A DNA stretch of 64,000 nucleotides from Crocodylus rhombifer (Eukaryota > Chordata > Crocodylia > Crocodylidae), in NCBI GenBank assembly GCA_038503035.1, contig JAVSML010001077.1:248001-312000 (forward strand), given 5' to 3'. The position numbers were made by a program, and so were the translations under genes. This document shows positions 34,301-44,857 of this stretch, one piece after another. The notes under the pieces were generated by a model, which saw only the letters and a list, made by a program, of their open reading frames with translations, did no database searches and was not told where the DNA came from. Position 1 is the stretch's first letter. Each line of letters starts with the position of its first letter.

Positions 34301-37300
34301 CAAAGCACCCTATTGCAATCAGTGGGTTGCTGATGGACAACAGTAGAAGGACCTAGTTCATTGACCCCATTTTGAGTTGTGGGTCCTCAACACTGTCTGA
34401 AAATGACATGCGCTTCCCTCATGCCCATGGTCTTCTGCTGAGAGCGTTGCTTTGGGCCTCAGTCTAGTTTCAAAATAACCAGATTGTCATGGGGCAGCAG
34501 TTGAATTCCAGAAATCAGAACTGCACTGAATTCCCTGAAGGGGGTTAGGGTTTTCATTTCTTTAACACTGAAGTTTTAAAACTTAGATCTGGACATTTAT
34601 TACTTGTCTGTAACAATGGGAATGGTTTTCAAGTGGACAGTTTTGCATAATTGTATTTCCAGAGAGTGCGTGTGTGTATGCCAAATGCGGAACTATTCCA
34701 GATTCTGTTTGGAGGACTTGAGCTCAGCCATGGAGGTGTATGAGACGTGTTTGCGCCCTGTTACTTAGGCCTTTTCAGCTTCCAATTTTGTGAAGAATTC
34801 ACAGAATTGAAAGCATACATACATACATACATACTTACATACATACTTACATACATATAATGCCAGGCTGAATAGGATGGCATTGAGAGAGACAGATCTC
34901 AAGGGTTTTACTCACCTGAGTCTGTTAAATCGTTGGCATACTTTCTCCCAAAGCAAAGTCGCTTTCCTTCAGGGAGCGCAAGCTCATTTGGATGGGATGA
35001 CTTGTGACACCAAGAGACTTGGGGTGCAGGGAGGTCATGATGGTTATTTACAAAGCTCAGTTCAACTCCAGGGAAGCGATTCCTCCAAATCTTGACCCAC
35101 TCATGAAAATCTAAAAAAAGCTTAGAAGATTGGGTTGGGTGACGGGAGGCAAGTAGGAGAGAACACATTAAGGGAAGGGAAGGGAAAGGTTTTCTACTGT
35201 GATGCTCTCCAGCTTATTTGTAGCACACGCGTTCAAGATGACAATGCGCTGGGGCAGACATGGTGTAGTACCTCTTCCGCTTTAGAAAAATACCACGTAA
35301 ACTGGAGAGTCCATGTCAGATGCCCCACAAGAACCTCTTCTGCCCACCAGGTAGGTTTCAGGGAGGCTGAAGAGTGACCTAGCCACGGCTTGGGAATGAA
35401 TAGCGGTATTATACATGGGCTTTTGTGGTGCTAGTGCAGTTCTGCTGTGTGATTCAGGATGCTGCTTCAGTCCTCATTGCTTCATAGCAGTCTGGGTCAT
35501 TTTAAGGCAGGTTGTGGTATAATCTCAGACTGCATTTACAGCTGAGCATCAGCCAAGCAGAACAGGCAGAAGTGCCTAAAGCAGGTTAGTTACCGAACAC
35601 CATTGTAATCCATGGGAATTCAGTGCCTTGGCTTTTCCGGAGATCACTCGCAGCACCACCCTGCATCCTAACACACTGAAATCCCTTTAGAAATGTGGCC
35701 CTTAGTGAATGCAACCATACCTGGAAAACACATCGACAAAACGTAATAGCTGCAGTTTGGCCACGCTTCTATGATTAAAACTAAAATTTGCACTTCCCTC
35801 TACTTTACAACAAAGCCACCCAGTAGTGACTGGTGATGCCTAGTGATTAGATCTGTTGTCAGATTTGAGCTCCAACATCCCTGCTGGCAGCGTGTTTTGG
35901 GAACCTCAGAGAGCAGGTGCTATAGGTTACTATCCTTACAAATGTTGTGTGTCTACGTAGGGAAGACTAGATTGATTCACACGGTGTTTGTTTCTGCCTA
36001 AAGGTGAGTTATCACAGAGAGAATACTGTAGTTACCCACTGATTCATGTGACGGCTTTGTGTGCAAGCTTTGTAAGTACTTAATACATTTTGATGCAAAT
36101 GTTATTTTCTCCGACTCCAAATGGCACACATTTGCCAATTAGATTTATGATCTGAACTGACTGGAGCTGAGCTGTCTATCTCAAAGGACAGGATTTTTTC
36201 TTAAGGCTGAGAACTGATTGGTAGCCTCTGGTGATGACTGCTGTCATTAGTGACATAGACATGATGCAGAAGAACTCAGGAGTGTAGGACCGCATCCTTA
36301 ACGGTCTTTGCATGCCCTTTCAATTCACTGCGAGTTAGGCATCTAAATGCCTGGGAGGATGGGGGCCCTCCGGCCTGGTCCTGCCCCCTTTGAAGTCCCT
36401 TTCAGTTTTTCTTTTCTATGAGAAGAAGCAGAGAGAAGCTATATAATTGCAAATCCAGATATAGAGAAGAAATTGTGGCTTCGTTAGCCAGTTAGAGACC
36501 CAGACACGTATTATATGAACAGCATATTAGCATATATCTGTTCCCAGCGGTAGAGCATGGACCTAGCTTTGACTGTATCTGTACTCATGCAGGTCAAGAT
36601 TAAATCTGCTGAAGTTAGTGGTGTTGCTACTAACACCACTTAAAATTGGTCCAAGCATGATAAAAATCAGGCCCTACTTCCTAGCTGCTGTTTCTGTGAC
36701 AGATAAACAGCTCATTCAGGCACTGGCCCCGCCATGACACGGAGTAGATGGATGGATCTATGAAAAACATTGCATATTGACTTTCTACTTGCCATGTGTT
36801 TGACTAAATAACAACTCTTGTGCCGAGTCTTATGTTTGTGCATCAGTTCAGTAATCCCAGCGGCCTCAGAAGCTATTAAACAAACCCAAAAAGTTCCTGA
36901 GTTACATTTCCGTTCTTTTGATCTTTAGCCCAGAATCTTCCCCCACCAAAAAAGAAAACTTATTTCCTGGAAGCAGATTCAGGGTGGCCCCATTTGCTGT
37001 CACTTATGGCTACAGCAGACATTTGGCTCTCCTGGGACGGGTGTTTGGAAACAGAGGATATGAACCCATGCTTTCTTGTTGTCCCTTCCAGTAATTCCTC
37101 CCTCACATCCAGCACATGTTCTCCTACTGTGCTGGCCCCGATTACAAGTTGGTGAACAGGATCTCTCGTACACAGGCTGATTCCTTAAGATCTTTAGGAC
37201 TCAGTGTTGTTTCTGCTGCAGAGATAGCAAGACGTCTGCTTTTTGTTGTTGTAAATATTATCTCAGAGGTGCTTCCTGTGTCAGTATCTACACCACGATT

Positions 37301-40300
37301 CATGATCATGAATCCACACCACGATTCACGATCACACCAGACAGGCTGCATTTTAGAGCCCGATAATGCAAAATTCTCATGGTGTCCAGAAATTTGCTAA
37401 GCATTCTCAACTCCTATTGACGTCAGTGGGAGTTTAGTAATGTTCAGTCCTTTGTGAGATCAAGCCCTTAGATAATTTATTGGCCATTTTTACTTCATTA
37501 TGCAGAACTAAATGGTCTGCAGGCAGAGAAGAAAGTTGTTCTCCTGGCATTTCCCACACACAGCTTCCCTGACTTGGTTGCACTCCATTCCTGTGACTTG
37601 GGGAAAGGAAAAAAAATCTGCATCACTTTTCTCAATTAAGCATAGTTATTACTTATAGTGCACAGTACTTAATGAACGAAACCAGGTGGCCCGTTTTTTT
37701 TTGGAAGGGTCTCCGTATAAAGCTACGAGCCTGGGGGTTTATTTTCCCATTGATGAATGATGACATAGGCAGGAGATGCTCATTAAAGCAAAGGGGAATT
37801 TCCCACGTAAAAACAAGCCCTTTTCTGTCTTGCATATCTGCCATGCATGAAATGGAAAGTCTATTGCTGACTGCCTGACTTTGAAATGTAGTTGCTATTT
37901 TGACAGGTTTCTTCTCAAAAGGTAACATTCATGTTTCTGTTGAGAACCACTGTGCTGTCTAAACAAAGTCATATTTTTATTTGTAAATGAAATGAAAAAT
38001 ATGTCTGTGTTTCTCCGGTTGCTTGGCAGGAATGTAGCAAATACCAATTTTGCTTTTCTTTCCTTCTCTCTCTGAGTCCTTTGCTTATGAGAAGGTCCTG
38101 GATTGGCAGCCCCAGAAATGTAAATATTCTTTGAATCTAGATCCACATATATTGTCAGGCAGGCATCATGCAAAATCCTGCACTAGCGCGTATCAACCCT
38201 GACAGAGGGAGAGAGAGGAGAGTTCAGTCTCCGTGGCTCATTCAGTCCAGAGGTTCACTGCTAAACTGCTAACAAGTCTGGGGGGGGATTTACATGACGC
38301 TCATACCTTTCCACCCTTGTACAGCTATCACATGGAGTAGCTTTTGGTCATCGCCAGCCTGGGTCAGATTCAAGCTAATGATCAAGCCAGGAAAAATTTC
38401 CCATCACATTTCCAGTCCCTTCAGCAATTGAATCTCCTCTGCGTTTGGTTTCAGGACTCTGTCCCCCCCTCACTGATGTTAAGAAGAATTTTTGCATGGA
38501 CTTCTTTAGGAGAAGGTTTATGCCATGAATGAGAAGAATACAGTTTTGAATATCTCACCTGGTAATAACAGTTGTACTTTCCATAGGGTACATAAGTAGT
38601 CCTATTTGCCCAAGAGGAATAAATCCAGTTGATATGCAAAACCGTTTAGTACATATTGATTTTTAGCTGAATGTCCAAATGGCTATGAATTATGTTTCTG
38701 GGTTATTATAGGCAGCGCTGCATTGTCTTTCCTGCTCCATTTAGCTAGGTTCAATACGGTGCTTAAAGCTGTATAGGCTTTTTTTCCTCCTGCTGTAAGC
38801 AACAGTAGTTATTACATCAGAAGGACCAAATCAAGACAGGTTTGCTGAAAAATGCTGTAAAATATCATCTTTATCAAACTTGTGTTGCAGCTTTATACCT
38901 CTTAAGGCAGCGAACGTGGATAAATCCTGTGTGTTTGCCTGTGATATACATACAGTTTGCATTTTACAGCCAGCTGCAAAGGTTGCAATGGTTAGATGAC
39001 TTATACCCATCTGGCTTCTCAAGACAGAAACCATTGGCACTAAAGGGCTTAATCTAGCAAAGCATTTTAAGCAAGTGAGCCATCCACTGGCCGTTCCTGC
39101 GCCTATATTAAACTTGGGTTTAAGTGCTTTATGTCCTGTTACTTCTTCACATAACCTGTAGGAATCAAAACCTGTGGGATCTGTAAGAAAAGTAACATCT
39201 GCTTGCCCAAATGATGGTGCACTGCTCTCCTGTGGCACTTTGGTCCCAGGTTTGATTGAAGTCTGGTGTTCCTTCATTGAAGATGGCTAGTAAGGACTGT
39301 TCTAGTTCCTTACCCTTATCCCCAGGTTCCTGTGCTCTTCAGTCACCTGTTATCACAGATGCCTTGATTAGGTGATCTTACATTTATTTTTATTTTTTTT
39401 TCTGGGGGGAAAAAAAACCCAAACAGAACAAACTGGGAAGAAAACAAAGGGAAAGAAAAGTGACCCCAAAAGGAAAGGAAGAGATGGGAGAAAAAGCAGT
39501 CCTGAGAAGAAAGAAAAAAGGAAATCAGGGAGTGAATCAGTATTGGGACAGCTGGGTAAGTTTGACTGAATGAACACGGCCTTAAAGCATCTGGCCAAGG
39601 CAGGAGTCAGTGGAATGGAAAGGCTTTGCTGTTTGGGAAAGGGGGGGTTAGGGCTAAGCGGCAGCGGCAGCTCTGGAGGCCACGTGCTCCCACTTGCCAC
39701 CGCTGAGTGACAGACGGACTGTGAGAGCTCCTTACATTGCTTCCTCTCCATGCTGCGAGGCACACGGTAAACCAGCCCGCACCATGACCCCAGAGGAGGG
39801 GCTGTTTGTCCACAGCTCTTAGGCTGAAGGCTGCACTCAGGCTGGGAGAAGCTAGGGAAGAATTCATTCAATATATTTTAATGAGAAAAGATCATTTTCC
39901 TTCCTGGGGATACAACCCTCCATCACAAAAGCGGCTGGGCCCAGGTAGCTGTGCTGGCAGCTATGAGATGGGTGCAGAGTAACTCTGCTCTCAGCATTAG
40001 TCTGTCTTTTCCCATAGCCCGACTGCCCCAGTATTGCGATGCGTAACTAGCTCTAATCCCTTCCTGCACTGCACAGGAACAAACATCCCGAAAAAAACTC
40101 TTTCCTGGCAGCCACAACTTCTTTTTTACAGGGAATTTGATGCCTGATCTATTTTCTGATGTTTAAACAGTATCTGTGACCCCCCGCCACCCAGTGTCCA
40201 TGTAGTGTGGCAGGCTGCCTGGCTTAAACCCTGGCAGGCAATGGGTTAACCCCTTCCTCTCCCGCAGGTGTGAGGAAATAATGAAAGGAGGAAGGGGGCT

Positions 40301-43300
40301 GGCTGCCCAATCAGCGTGTAGGAGGAAAGCCGGGGAACCCTAGAAAGGAGCTCTCTGGCACTAGGAGGGCAAAGAAATTTGGGGGCAGGTTTGGTTTGTA
40401 TCCTGCACTTGGCTTACCTGCCTCCCCCCCTGCCTTTTTTTCCCTCTTGATAGATCTGAAACCATAGCAGTAGGGAGAGAAAGTTTCTCCGTGAAAGGGC
40501 ATTTAGAGTAGCTATCCCATTATGCTAACAAGGATACTCTAGAGTCTTTCTCCTTGAAACATCTTACACAGTGCCTTGAGATTGCCTGTGATATTCCTTA
40601 CCACTATTTCCCCTCTCCTTAGATGGTATCCTGAGTCCTCAGCTTTAAGTGATGTCACATCAGGTAGCTAGTTCTGCGGTGATCTTCCACAGCAGTGTTT
40701 TCTTACCAGTCTGAAATGGAGGGGTTTGTCATGTATTGTGCTGTCCCTTAAAAAGGGCAGGGCAGAACTGAGTTTAAACCGCCAAACACAACTTTATATA
40801 AAGTTAGCAAAGTATGGACAGGAATGGCTTATAATGAGAAATGAATTCCTTCTATGTCAGGTCTTCAGGGTTCTGAATTTCTTTTTTTTTTTTTTTCTTC
40901 AATAGGCCATTTTTTAGAGTTGAATTCCTAGCAAATATGAGTCATAGAAATTTGAGCTGGGACACACCTGTAGATCTACGATTAGGTCATCTTGCTAATT
41001 ATCTTACCACTGCAGAAATGGTCTGTCCTCTTATTACTGCAAGCAATTCCTCTTCTCCAGCACTTGCACCTTTCACATGTGTCAGTGGCTCTCCTGCCTT
41101 CACCCCTCTGTTATCACCTTTTCATTCTTATTGCCTGGCTTTAAAACTCCTCACAAGTCTGTCCCTCCACCCTCTCTATTCCTGTTCTGCTTTGCTCAGT
41201 ATTTTGCTATCAAATTAGTGCAACAGGCCAGGCAATCAAGGGGAAATTCATCTCCTGATCTGATGGCAGGGTAGACCTAGAGGAAAAGAATTTGGCTTGG
41301 GCTTAGCTGGGAATGCAAGGGCCAGTAGGTGCATCTAACACATCTGCTTCTTCACAGCACATGTGTTGTTTTCCTGCTTTCAGTTTTATTTAAGAAATAA
41401 ACTAGTATAGTTCAGTAAGTGTTCCCTGTAAGGATTAACCAGCTTCTTGGGATCAGATGATTGGGATTTGCCTTAAAAAAGAAGTCTGGTGCATTGCAGT
41501 ACTATGGAAATATGACCGCTTAAGAAAAGTAGTGGCGGCTATATTATTTTGGAGTCACTTGTAACAGATCAGAACAGCTTTCTCTTGTTTAATAATCACT
41601 GTTTCACATCTGATAGGGATATTTTAATCACTGCCTGTCTTAATAAATTTGGCTAAAACCTAAAGAAACCGTCATAGCAACAGCAGGTCGTATCTTGAAG
41701 TTCTTTGAGTCCTCAGCCTCAGCTTCCACTCAGGTCAATGAGCCTTCAACCTAAGTGACTTTTAAGGCTGAGTTCAACATTAGAAACCACAAAGTCCATC
41801 TGAAATCCCGTCCACGTCATTTGTTTGACTTGGAAGCTTGTGTGTGCAGAGGCTGTACGGCTGTCTGTTAAAATCAAGCCCCCTTTTTTAAACCTAAAGG
41901 AGGCATCTCTACTAACATTAGCGTAGTCCAAGCTCAGAAGCGCCTGCAGGTTTTGTGCAGCCAAAATGAATAGTGCAAGGCAGATCCTTATTTGAGGAAA
42001 CTGCTGCTTTCATTAAACCTTGGGTCCTGCCTTGTACTTCGGTCGATTGCTTTAGCAGCTTATCAAGTTGGTCGCTCTTTCTACTATGCCCCAGAATGCG
42101 AGATTAAAGGAGACACTTCTTTAAATGAAAAGAGACGTTTAGAACAAGTCAAAGGAAACCCTTCTTCACACACTCTCCCCAGCCCTCAGACAGATGGGGG
42201 CATCAGGTACAGTATGCTCTCAAAAGGGGCTTTCTCATTCTTTGCTCATTGATAACATCTCTGGCTATGCAAACTGAGATGAGGAGTAGCATGGGTCATG
42301 TTTTAGTGCACAGTTAAGTGCCTGCAGGATTGAGGCAAGAGTTTCCCTCCCCCAGCCCTGTACAGTGTGCTGCAGGTGAGAAACATCATGTGGGGTGATG
42401 CCAAGAGCTGCAGGAATTGGCGACTGAGGGAGGCTGATGCTCTGAGCTACGCCATGTCCCGCACATGATACTTTTCTTTGCCTGTGACTGTGTGTGTGCT
42501 GCAAGGCAGCCATCACATGTTGAGGCTTATAAAATTATTAGAAGTAATCCTGACTGTCTCTTTTCATTTGTTCCAGCTTTGACCTTGTTCCATTCAGACA
42601 GGAGTGATCCAAGCTTAATTGTCTTCTTCCAGGGAGTTGAGGATACTAAAATTATGATTCAAGAGGCTAAAAGAGGGAGTATAGTACCAGTGATTTTGCT
42701 TTGTGCTTTCCCAGCAGGACTCCAGCCAAGCACCTTTCTTACCTACCTGCTCTTATAAAGGTTGTGCCCTGAGAGCATTTCAACCCCCGCCTGGCACAAG
42801 CATTGCAACCTGCGGGTTCTCACCATCCCAAAGCAAAGGCCTGTAGTAAGAGCAGAGTTCTCATTGCGGGACTAGAGTTCATCCAGCCCTTCATCTCCTT
42901 CCCATTCTTGAAAGACTCCTGCGTATGACTGTCCTGTAGTTGAAAGGACTGTAGTACTTCTGGATGGCTAGATGCCTTAGGCTCTCAGTCCAGTTCTCCC
43001 CAGTCACTCCTCCTTCACAGCTTGCACCATCCATCTAGCTGAAGTACTGTATCTCGTTTGCCATGAACACAGGGTGACCTGTACTGGCACGCTGTAGGTC
43101 TGCCAGGTTGCAGCGACTCGACCTCTGAAGAAGTTTTGGATTCTGTCTGTTCTTTGCAGGTTCAGTTAGCCCAGGTTTAGATCCAGGTTCAGTTGCTCCA
43201 GAAGTCTTCTCTAGGGACACTGTTATGCCTGGTGAATAGTGTGGCTAACGTATGGGATTTACCAGTATACACACAATTAACCAGGATTACCTAAGGCAAA

Positions 43301-44397
43301 GGATGTACGTACACTGTCTCGCACGCTGCGTGGCGCATTGCAGCAGACATTTGAGTTCTTGAATATCTGCCTAGAAGCAGAGAATTGTTCCAGGGTTTTT
43401 TATCACAGTTTACAGTTTTGATATTGCATTAGACTAGCTTTGCAGTCTGAGCACACAGTGAATGCTTCTGAATTCTTAGACAAATGCTTTGTCTTTTGAT
43501 TGTTTTTCAGGGTTGTCAACTTCCTTTCCTATAGACGGGACGTTCTTCAACAGCTGGTTGGCCCAGTCTGTTCAGATTACCACTGAGAACATGACAATGA
43601 GTGAATGGTCCTTGAACAATGGCCATCACGAAGACAACACCCCAGGTCTTTCTGAGGAGCTTTTACAAGATGAAGAGACCTTGTTAAGTTTTATGATGGA
43701 TCATTCTTTGAAATCCCCATTCAAGCAGAGCGAAGCAACTAAGAAAGTTAAAAGCAAAACCAGATCGAACACTAAGAAAAAACTGTCAAGAAATGGCTTG
43801 AACACGCTCTTCAAGAGTCACCAGGAGGGGGATTCCGATCAGTGGACTAACAACATCAGTGACTTATCGGACGATGCCACAAAGCCCTTTGCTCGCAATT
43901 CAAGACCTAGCGGGTCAGAGAAAGGAACGGCAAAGCCTCACGCAGATCGCAAAGGGGCCGGTGAAATTAAGAAAGCAGCAAAGAAAGGATCTTCGCATCC
44001 TCCTCCAAAAGCAAATGATTCCCACGCCTCTTCGGGTCTGAGAAGCGCTGTAAGCAGAGATGAGGAGACAATGAATTGTTCTCAGTCTGAGCCCAGTTCC
44101 CTGGTTAAAGTGCCTGACTCAGTAGGTAGTCCGAAAACAGTCGTGAGGTTTAAATTACCAAAGGACAACAGAGGGACTAGGAGGTCACCGATCCAGAAGC
44201 CTGACACGGTTAACGGGCCTCCAGTCAATGAAAGGTCAAAGGTCATTTTGCACCATTTTGACAATGAGACTGATGGCTACTTCTCTGATGCAGAAATGAG
44301 CGACTCCGACACGGAATCCGGTAGTGGCCGCGTGCAGCGGAGCCAGTTAGATTCAGGAAATGAGGATATTGTCAGAATGAGTATTTTGGCATCCTAA
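10126..44397 (+). CDS. JADE2: JADE2 (PHF15), 3' seven coding exons, spliced, 5' partial
   Basis: Seven exons with consensus splice sites join in frame to about 696 residues ending at TAA 44395-44397. The protein belongs to the JADE family of PHD-finger scaffolds, which bring HBO1/KAT7, ING4/5 and MEAF6 to chromatin for histone acetylation in the nucleus. JADE2 has also been reported as a ubiquitin ligase for LSD1. Seen in order: a Cys4-His-Cys3 PHD finger across exons 1-2, a zinc knuckle plus second extended PHD across exons 2-4, a conserved helical region in exons 4-5, a lysine-rich linker in exon 6, and an acidic Ser/Asp tail in exon 7. I chose JADE2 over JADE1 and JADE3 because [22 protein letters not shown] and the tail ending ETDGYFSD...LAS match my memory of mammalian JADE2. 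The amino-terminal exons are outside the window. Confidence 0.95.
10586..10640 (+). mobile_element. CR1 LINE 3' end
   Basis: gatgacctcctgaggtcccttccaaccctaacttctatgatt carries the typical CR1 terminus: 'aggtcccttccaaccc' followed by a short 'ttctatgatt' tail. It is strongly 5' truncated, as usual for CR1 copies. Confidence 0.8.
12312..12551. repeat. Minisatellite, seven units of 33-35 bp
   Basis: Units start at 12312, 12347, 12381, 12414, 12448, 12483 and 12518. Each follows the pattern cctggagacagcatgcattc then cctgtgcaacacagg, with changes between units. Lengths are 35, 34, 33, 34, 35, 35 and 34. The unit length is not a multiple of three, so open frames across it are not evidence of coding. 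Confidence 0.9.
12908..13503. mobile_element. Long-TSD repeat insertion, copy 2, with nested inverted copies
   Basis: A 596-bp insert between perfect 13-bp direct repeats cccaccagctttg at 12895-12907 and 13504-13516. The left part (12914-13065) reads head to body: ggttgtagccatgttggtct, cataggcaggcaaggttc, gaccaactgagcagttgg, cttcatcaggcattggga. The right part (about 13380-13503) is the same body in reverse complement. A third partial copy lies at about 13110-13165. The middle (13165-13375) is pyrimidine-rich. No coding capacity. The reverse strand of the left part carries the hammerhead-like core described under findings. Confidence 0.7.
13917..13954. repeat. Perfect 19-bp tandem duplication
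   Basis: ttacatccagttggctgtg occurs twice head to tail without mismatch. Confidence 0.95.
15678..15695. repeat. (TA)n microsatellite
   Basis: Alternating TA of about 16-18 bases. Confidence 0.9.
16172..16339 (+). CDS. JADE2: JADE2 coding exon b: end of PHD1 and zinc knuckle of PHD2
   Basis: The exon is 168 bp, phase 0 at both ends (56 codons), with acceptor tgtttgcacag and donor GAA|gtaagt. It begins ACYGILKVP, supplying the last ligands of PHD1: the Cys of ACYG and the LCRTC pair. It continues with the linker ALGVQPK and the CLLCPKRGG...HVSC zinc knuckle that opens the extended PHD module. The junction WIPE|VS with the next exon preserves the usual JADE sequence. One difference from my memory of the mammalian protein is IGNW in place of TGSW or EGSW. 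This is an ordinary conserved exon with no sign of decay. Confidence 0.96.
16340..17859 (+). other. JADE2 intron between exons b and c
   Basis: A 1.5-kb intron with no coding potential. A weak 'cccactgaaagtgcctaa'-type amniote repeat fragment lies near 16500-16560, and an A-run near 17145. Nothing else stands out. Confidence 0.8.
17860..17976 (+). CDS. JADE2: JADE2 coding exon c: extended PHD2, first part
   Basis: The exon is 117 bp, phase 0 at both ends (39 codons), with acceptor tgtggccag and donor CAG|gtatga. It encodes [14 protein letters not shown], then SHIPASRW, then the CSLC...CTGTCIQ cysteines of the second PHD finger. CPEK and KECTGTCIQ favour JADE2; as I remember, JADE1 has GSPEK and NEKFGASIQ at the same places. 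The acceptor has a weak pyrimidine tract (ttgttgtggccag) but joins correctly in frame. Confidence 0.94.
17977..24838 (+). other. JADE2 intron between exons c and d
   Basis: No exon is supported. A frame open for 163 codons at 18400-18891 has no recognisable domain. A tRNA-headed SINE-like unit lies at about 22870-23215, and repeat pieces with 'aactccactgacttc' at 21620-21660. A MIR-like patch lies near 23935-24000. The rest is unremarkable intron. Confidence 0.75.
22870..23215 (+). repeat. tRNA-headed SINE-like unit
   Basis: Begins ggctgggtggcagaaggagctaatgca (A-box-like), then catggtttcaaatg (B-box-like) with tRNA-like spacing. It ends near cttgatctgaagcccgttgaag and cactggtttcagtgag, the 'attgacttcagtggg' tail common in amniote repeats. 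The composition is inferred by eye. Confidence 0.4.
24839..25300 (+). CDS. JADE2: JADE2 coding exon d: end of PHD2 and conserved helical region
   Basis: The exon is 462 bp (154 codons, phase 0 both ends), with acceptor cttccctccag and donor AGG|gtgagt. It opens [19 protein letters not shown] and gives the final zinc ligands of the extended PHD, including FKSFCLEH. A less conserved acidic linker follows ([17 protein letters not shown]). After it comes the helical region [20 protein letters not shown] ... [12 protein letters not shown] ... [18 protein letters not shown] ... [11 protein letters not shown]. It corresponds to the post-PHD conserved domain of JADE/BRPF-type scaffolds. The linker is where this protein differs most from the mammalian form. 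Confidence 0.96.
26846..26877. repeat. Perfect 12-bp stem hairpin
   Basis: gtctcctctgcc, an 8-base spacer, then ggcagaggagac, its exact complement. Function unknown; may be chance in GC-rich sequence. Confidence 0.8.
29320..29905. mobile_element. Fold-back element with about 100-bp inverted arms
   Basis: The inner arms 29378-29477 and 29534-29634 are reverse complements at close to 90% over about 100 bp with almost no gaps, separated by 56 bases. Outer arms (about 29320-29377 and 29838-29905) also pair (gtcaag...tgattc against gaatca...cttgac). A GC-rich tandem segment, 29640-29837, interrupts the right arm. It resembles a MITE or fold-back transposon. No obvious flanking duplication and no coding region. 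Confidence 0.65.
29655..29810. repeat. GC-rich tandem segment inside the fold-back element
   Basis: Two diverged units of about 55 bp, each ending gtgcaggtgctcgccag-type sequence (tgcaggtgctcgccag occurs at both), followed by a C-run. Confidence 0.6.
32544..32661 (+). CDS. JADE2: JADE2 coding exon e: helix after the PHD module
   Basis: The exon is 118 bp. It enters in phase 0 after acceptor tgtttcgcag and leaves in phase 1 at CCAG|gtaggg. It encodes [20 protein letters not shown] and then [19 protein letters not shown], completing the conserved amphipathic/coiled segment that starts in the previous exon. The split glycine/glutamate codon (g + aa) is completed by the exon at 39427, giving Glu, which matches the mammalian sequence at that junction as I recall it. 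Confidence 0.95.
32910..33180 (+). repeat. MIR-like SINE fragment
   Basis: Shows the sense MIR order with an insertion: ccaccacagattcactgtgt (compare 'gccactgactcgctgtgtg'), then gtagtttcctcaagtggacaatggggg (compare 'cagtttcctcatctgtaaaatgggg'), then atgctatgagataatac. Confidence 0.55.
34814..34859. repeat. (CATA)n microsatellite
   Basis: Runs of catacatacata interrupted twice by a 'ctta' variant. Confidence 0.95.
37297..37314. repeat. 18-bp perfect palindrome, partly duplicated
   Basis: gattcatgatcatgaatc equals its own reverse complement. The preceding caccacgattca is repeated just after it (caccacgattcacgatca at about 37318). Confidence 0.8.
39427..39555 (+). CDS. JADE2: JADE2 coding exon f: lysine-rich basic linker
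   Basis: The exon is 129 bp, entering and leaving in phase 1; the donor is CTGG|gtaagt-like (gtaag at 39556). It reads [18 protein letters not shown] and then a run of K/E/R/S ending DSVLGQLG-type sequence (here ESVLGQLG). The many KK/KR pairs make it a probable nuclear localisation region. The start was chosen at 39427 because AG 39425-39426 keeps the phase set by the previous exon. The acceptor is unusual: the T-rich tract ends near 39402 and is followed by a G-run and an A-run before the AG. A reading frame stays open upstream through the acceptor. Confidence 0.9.
39556..43510 (+). other. JADE2 intron between exons f and g
   Basis: No coding sequence is recognised. There is a T-run at 40882-40896 and a pyrimidine-rich patch at 41060-41210. 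The rest is unremarkable. Confidence 0.75.
40882..40896. repeat. T homopolymer
   Basis: Run of about 15 T. Confidence 0.9.
43511..44397 (+). CDS. JADE2: JADE2 terminal coding exon g: long C-terminal tail and stop
   Basis: The exon starts after acceptor gtttttcag, in phase 1, and ends with TAA at 44395. It supplies about 295 residues beginning [19 protein letters not shown] and [13 protein letters not shown]. Middle parts are low-complexity, rich in Lys, Ser, Asp and Pro, with a basic patch ([14 protein letters not shown]). The end is strongly conserved: [19 protein letters not shown], an acidic motif with likely CK2-type Ser sites, then VRMSILAS. It corresponds to the long JADE2 isoform tail in mammals. 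Reading upstream of 43511 stays open to 43489 but is intronic. Confidence 0.95.
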
Positions 44398-44501
44398 CTC
44401 CACTAGATTTCCCAACTGTGACAGTCCTATGAGGCCTAAACCCAGTTACAACTGCCATGTTCAATTTCTGCCTGGTATCATAACGAAGGGGGTTTTTAAT
44501 G

Positions 44502-44509
44502 TGTATATA
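44502..44509 (+). promoter_or_regulatory. Pumilio-type element TGTATATA in JADE2 3'UTR
   Basis: An exact match to TGTANATA, the binding consensus of PUF (Pumilio) proteins, on the sense strand about 105 bases after the stop codon, in an AT-rich accessible context. Its function is inferred from the motif only. Confidence 0.4.
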
Positions 44510-44706
44510 TAGTTTAAAATTCAGCACTGTTGTCTTTCTCTTCTCTATATGCCTGAGATACAGCTTAAGCTTCACCAACATAGATTACCGTAAGAGTAGT
44601 TGTCCCTCCTTAGTTACCTTCGGTATCCCAGTTAAAAGAAACGCAAGCATGCGCATTAAGAGACTTGTGCTTGCAAGCAACGAGCAAGAAGACATCCTAC
44701 AATCCT

Positions 44707-44712
44707 AATAAA
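44707..44712 (+). terminator. Proximal AATAAA, possible alternative poly(A) site
   Basis: A canonical hexamer 310 bases after the stop codon (cctaataaagagg). A moderately U/G-rich stretch (gttgtttctgcaggg) lies about 25 bases downstream. Use of this site would give a short 3'UTR lacking most elements listed here. Confidence 0.4.
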
Positions 44713-44857
44713 GAGGTCTGATGTACCCAGTGACCGTTGTTTCTGCAGGGATGACAGTTTTATGGGCATTATTTAAAGACAGACAGATTTCATGCTCTGC
44801 CTGGGATTACTGCCCCTGTATGGCAGGGTGCGCAGTAGAGGTACTATGATAGCCGCC

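Larger units (their letters stand above)
32662..39426 (+). other. JADE2 intron between exons e and f
   Basis: No exon is supported. Contains a MIR-like element (32910-33180), a CATA microsatellite, an 18-bp palindrome at 37297 and scattered 'attgacgtcagtggga'-type repeat fragments (37412-37470). The stretch 35980-36200 is AT-rich and looks like plain single-copy intron. Confidence 0.75.

Noticed and set aside
10126..44397. Assignment to JADE1 or JADE3
   Set aside because: The PHD2 region and the C-terminal tail follow the JADE2 pattern; JADE1 and JADE3 differ at the [13 protein letters not shown] and LEKVTLRKQ positions and lack this tail, as I recall them.
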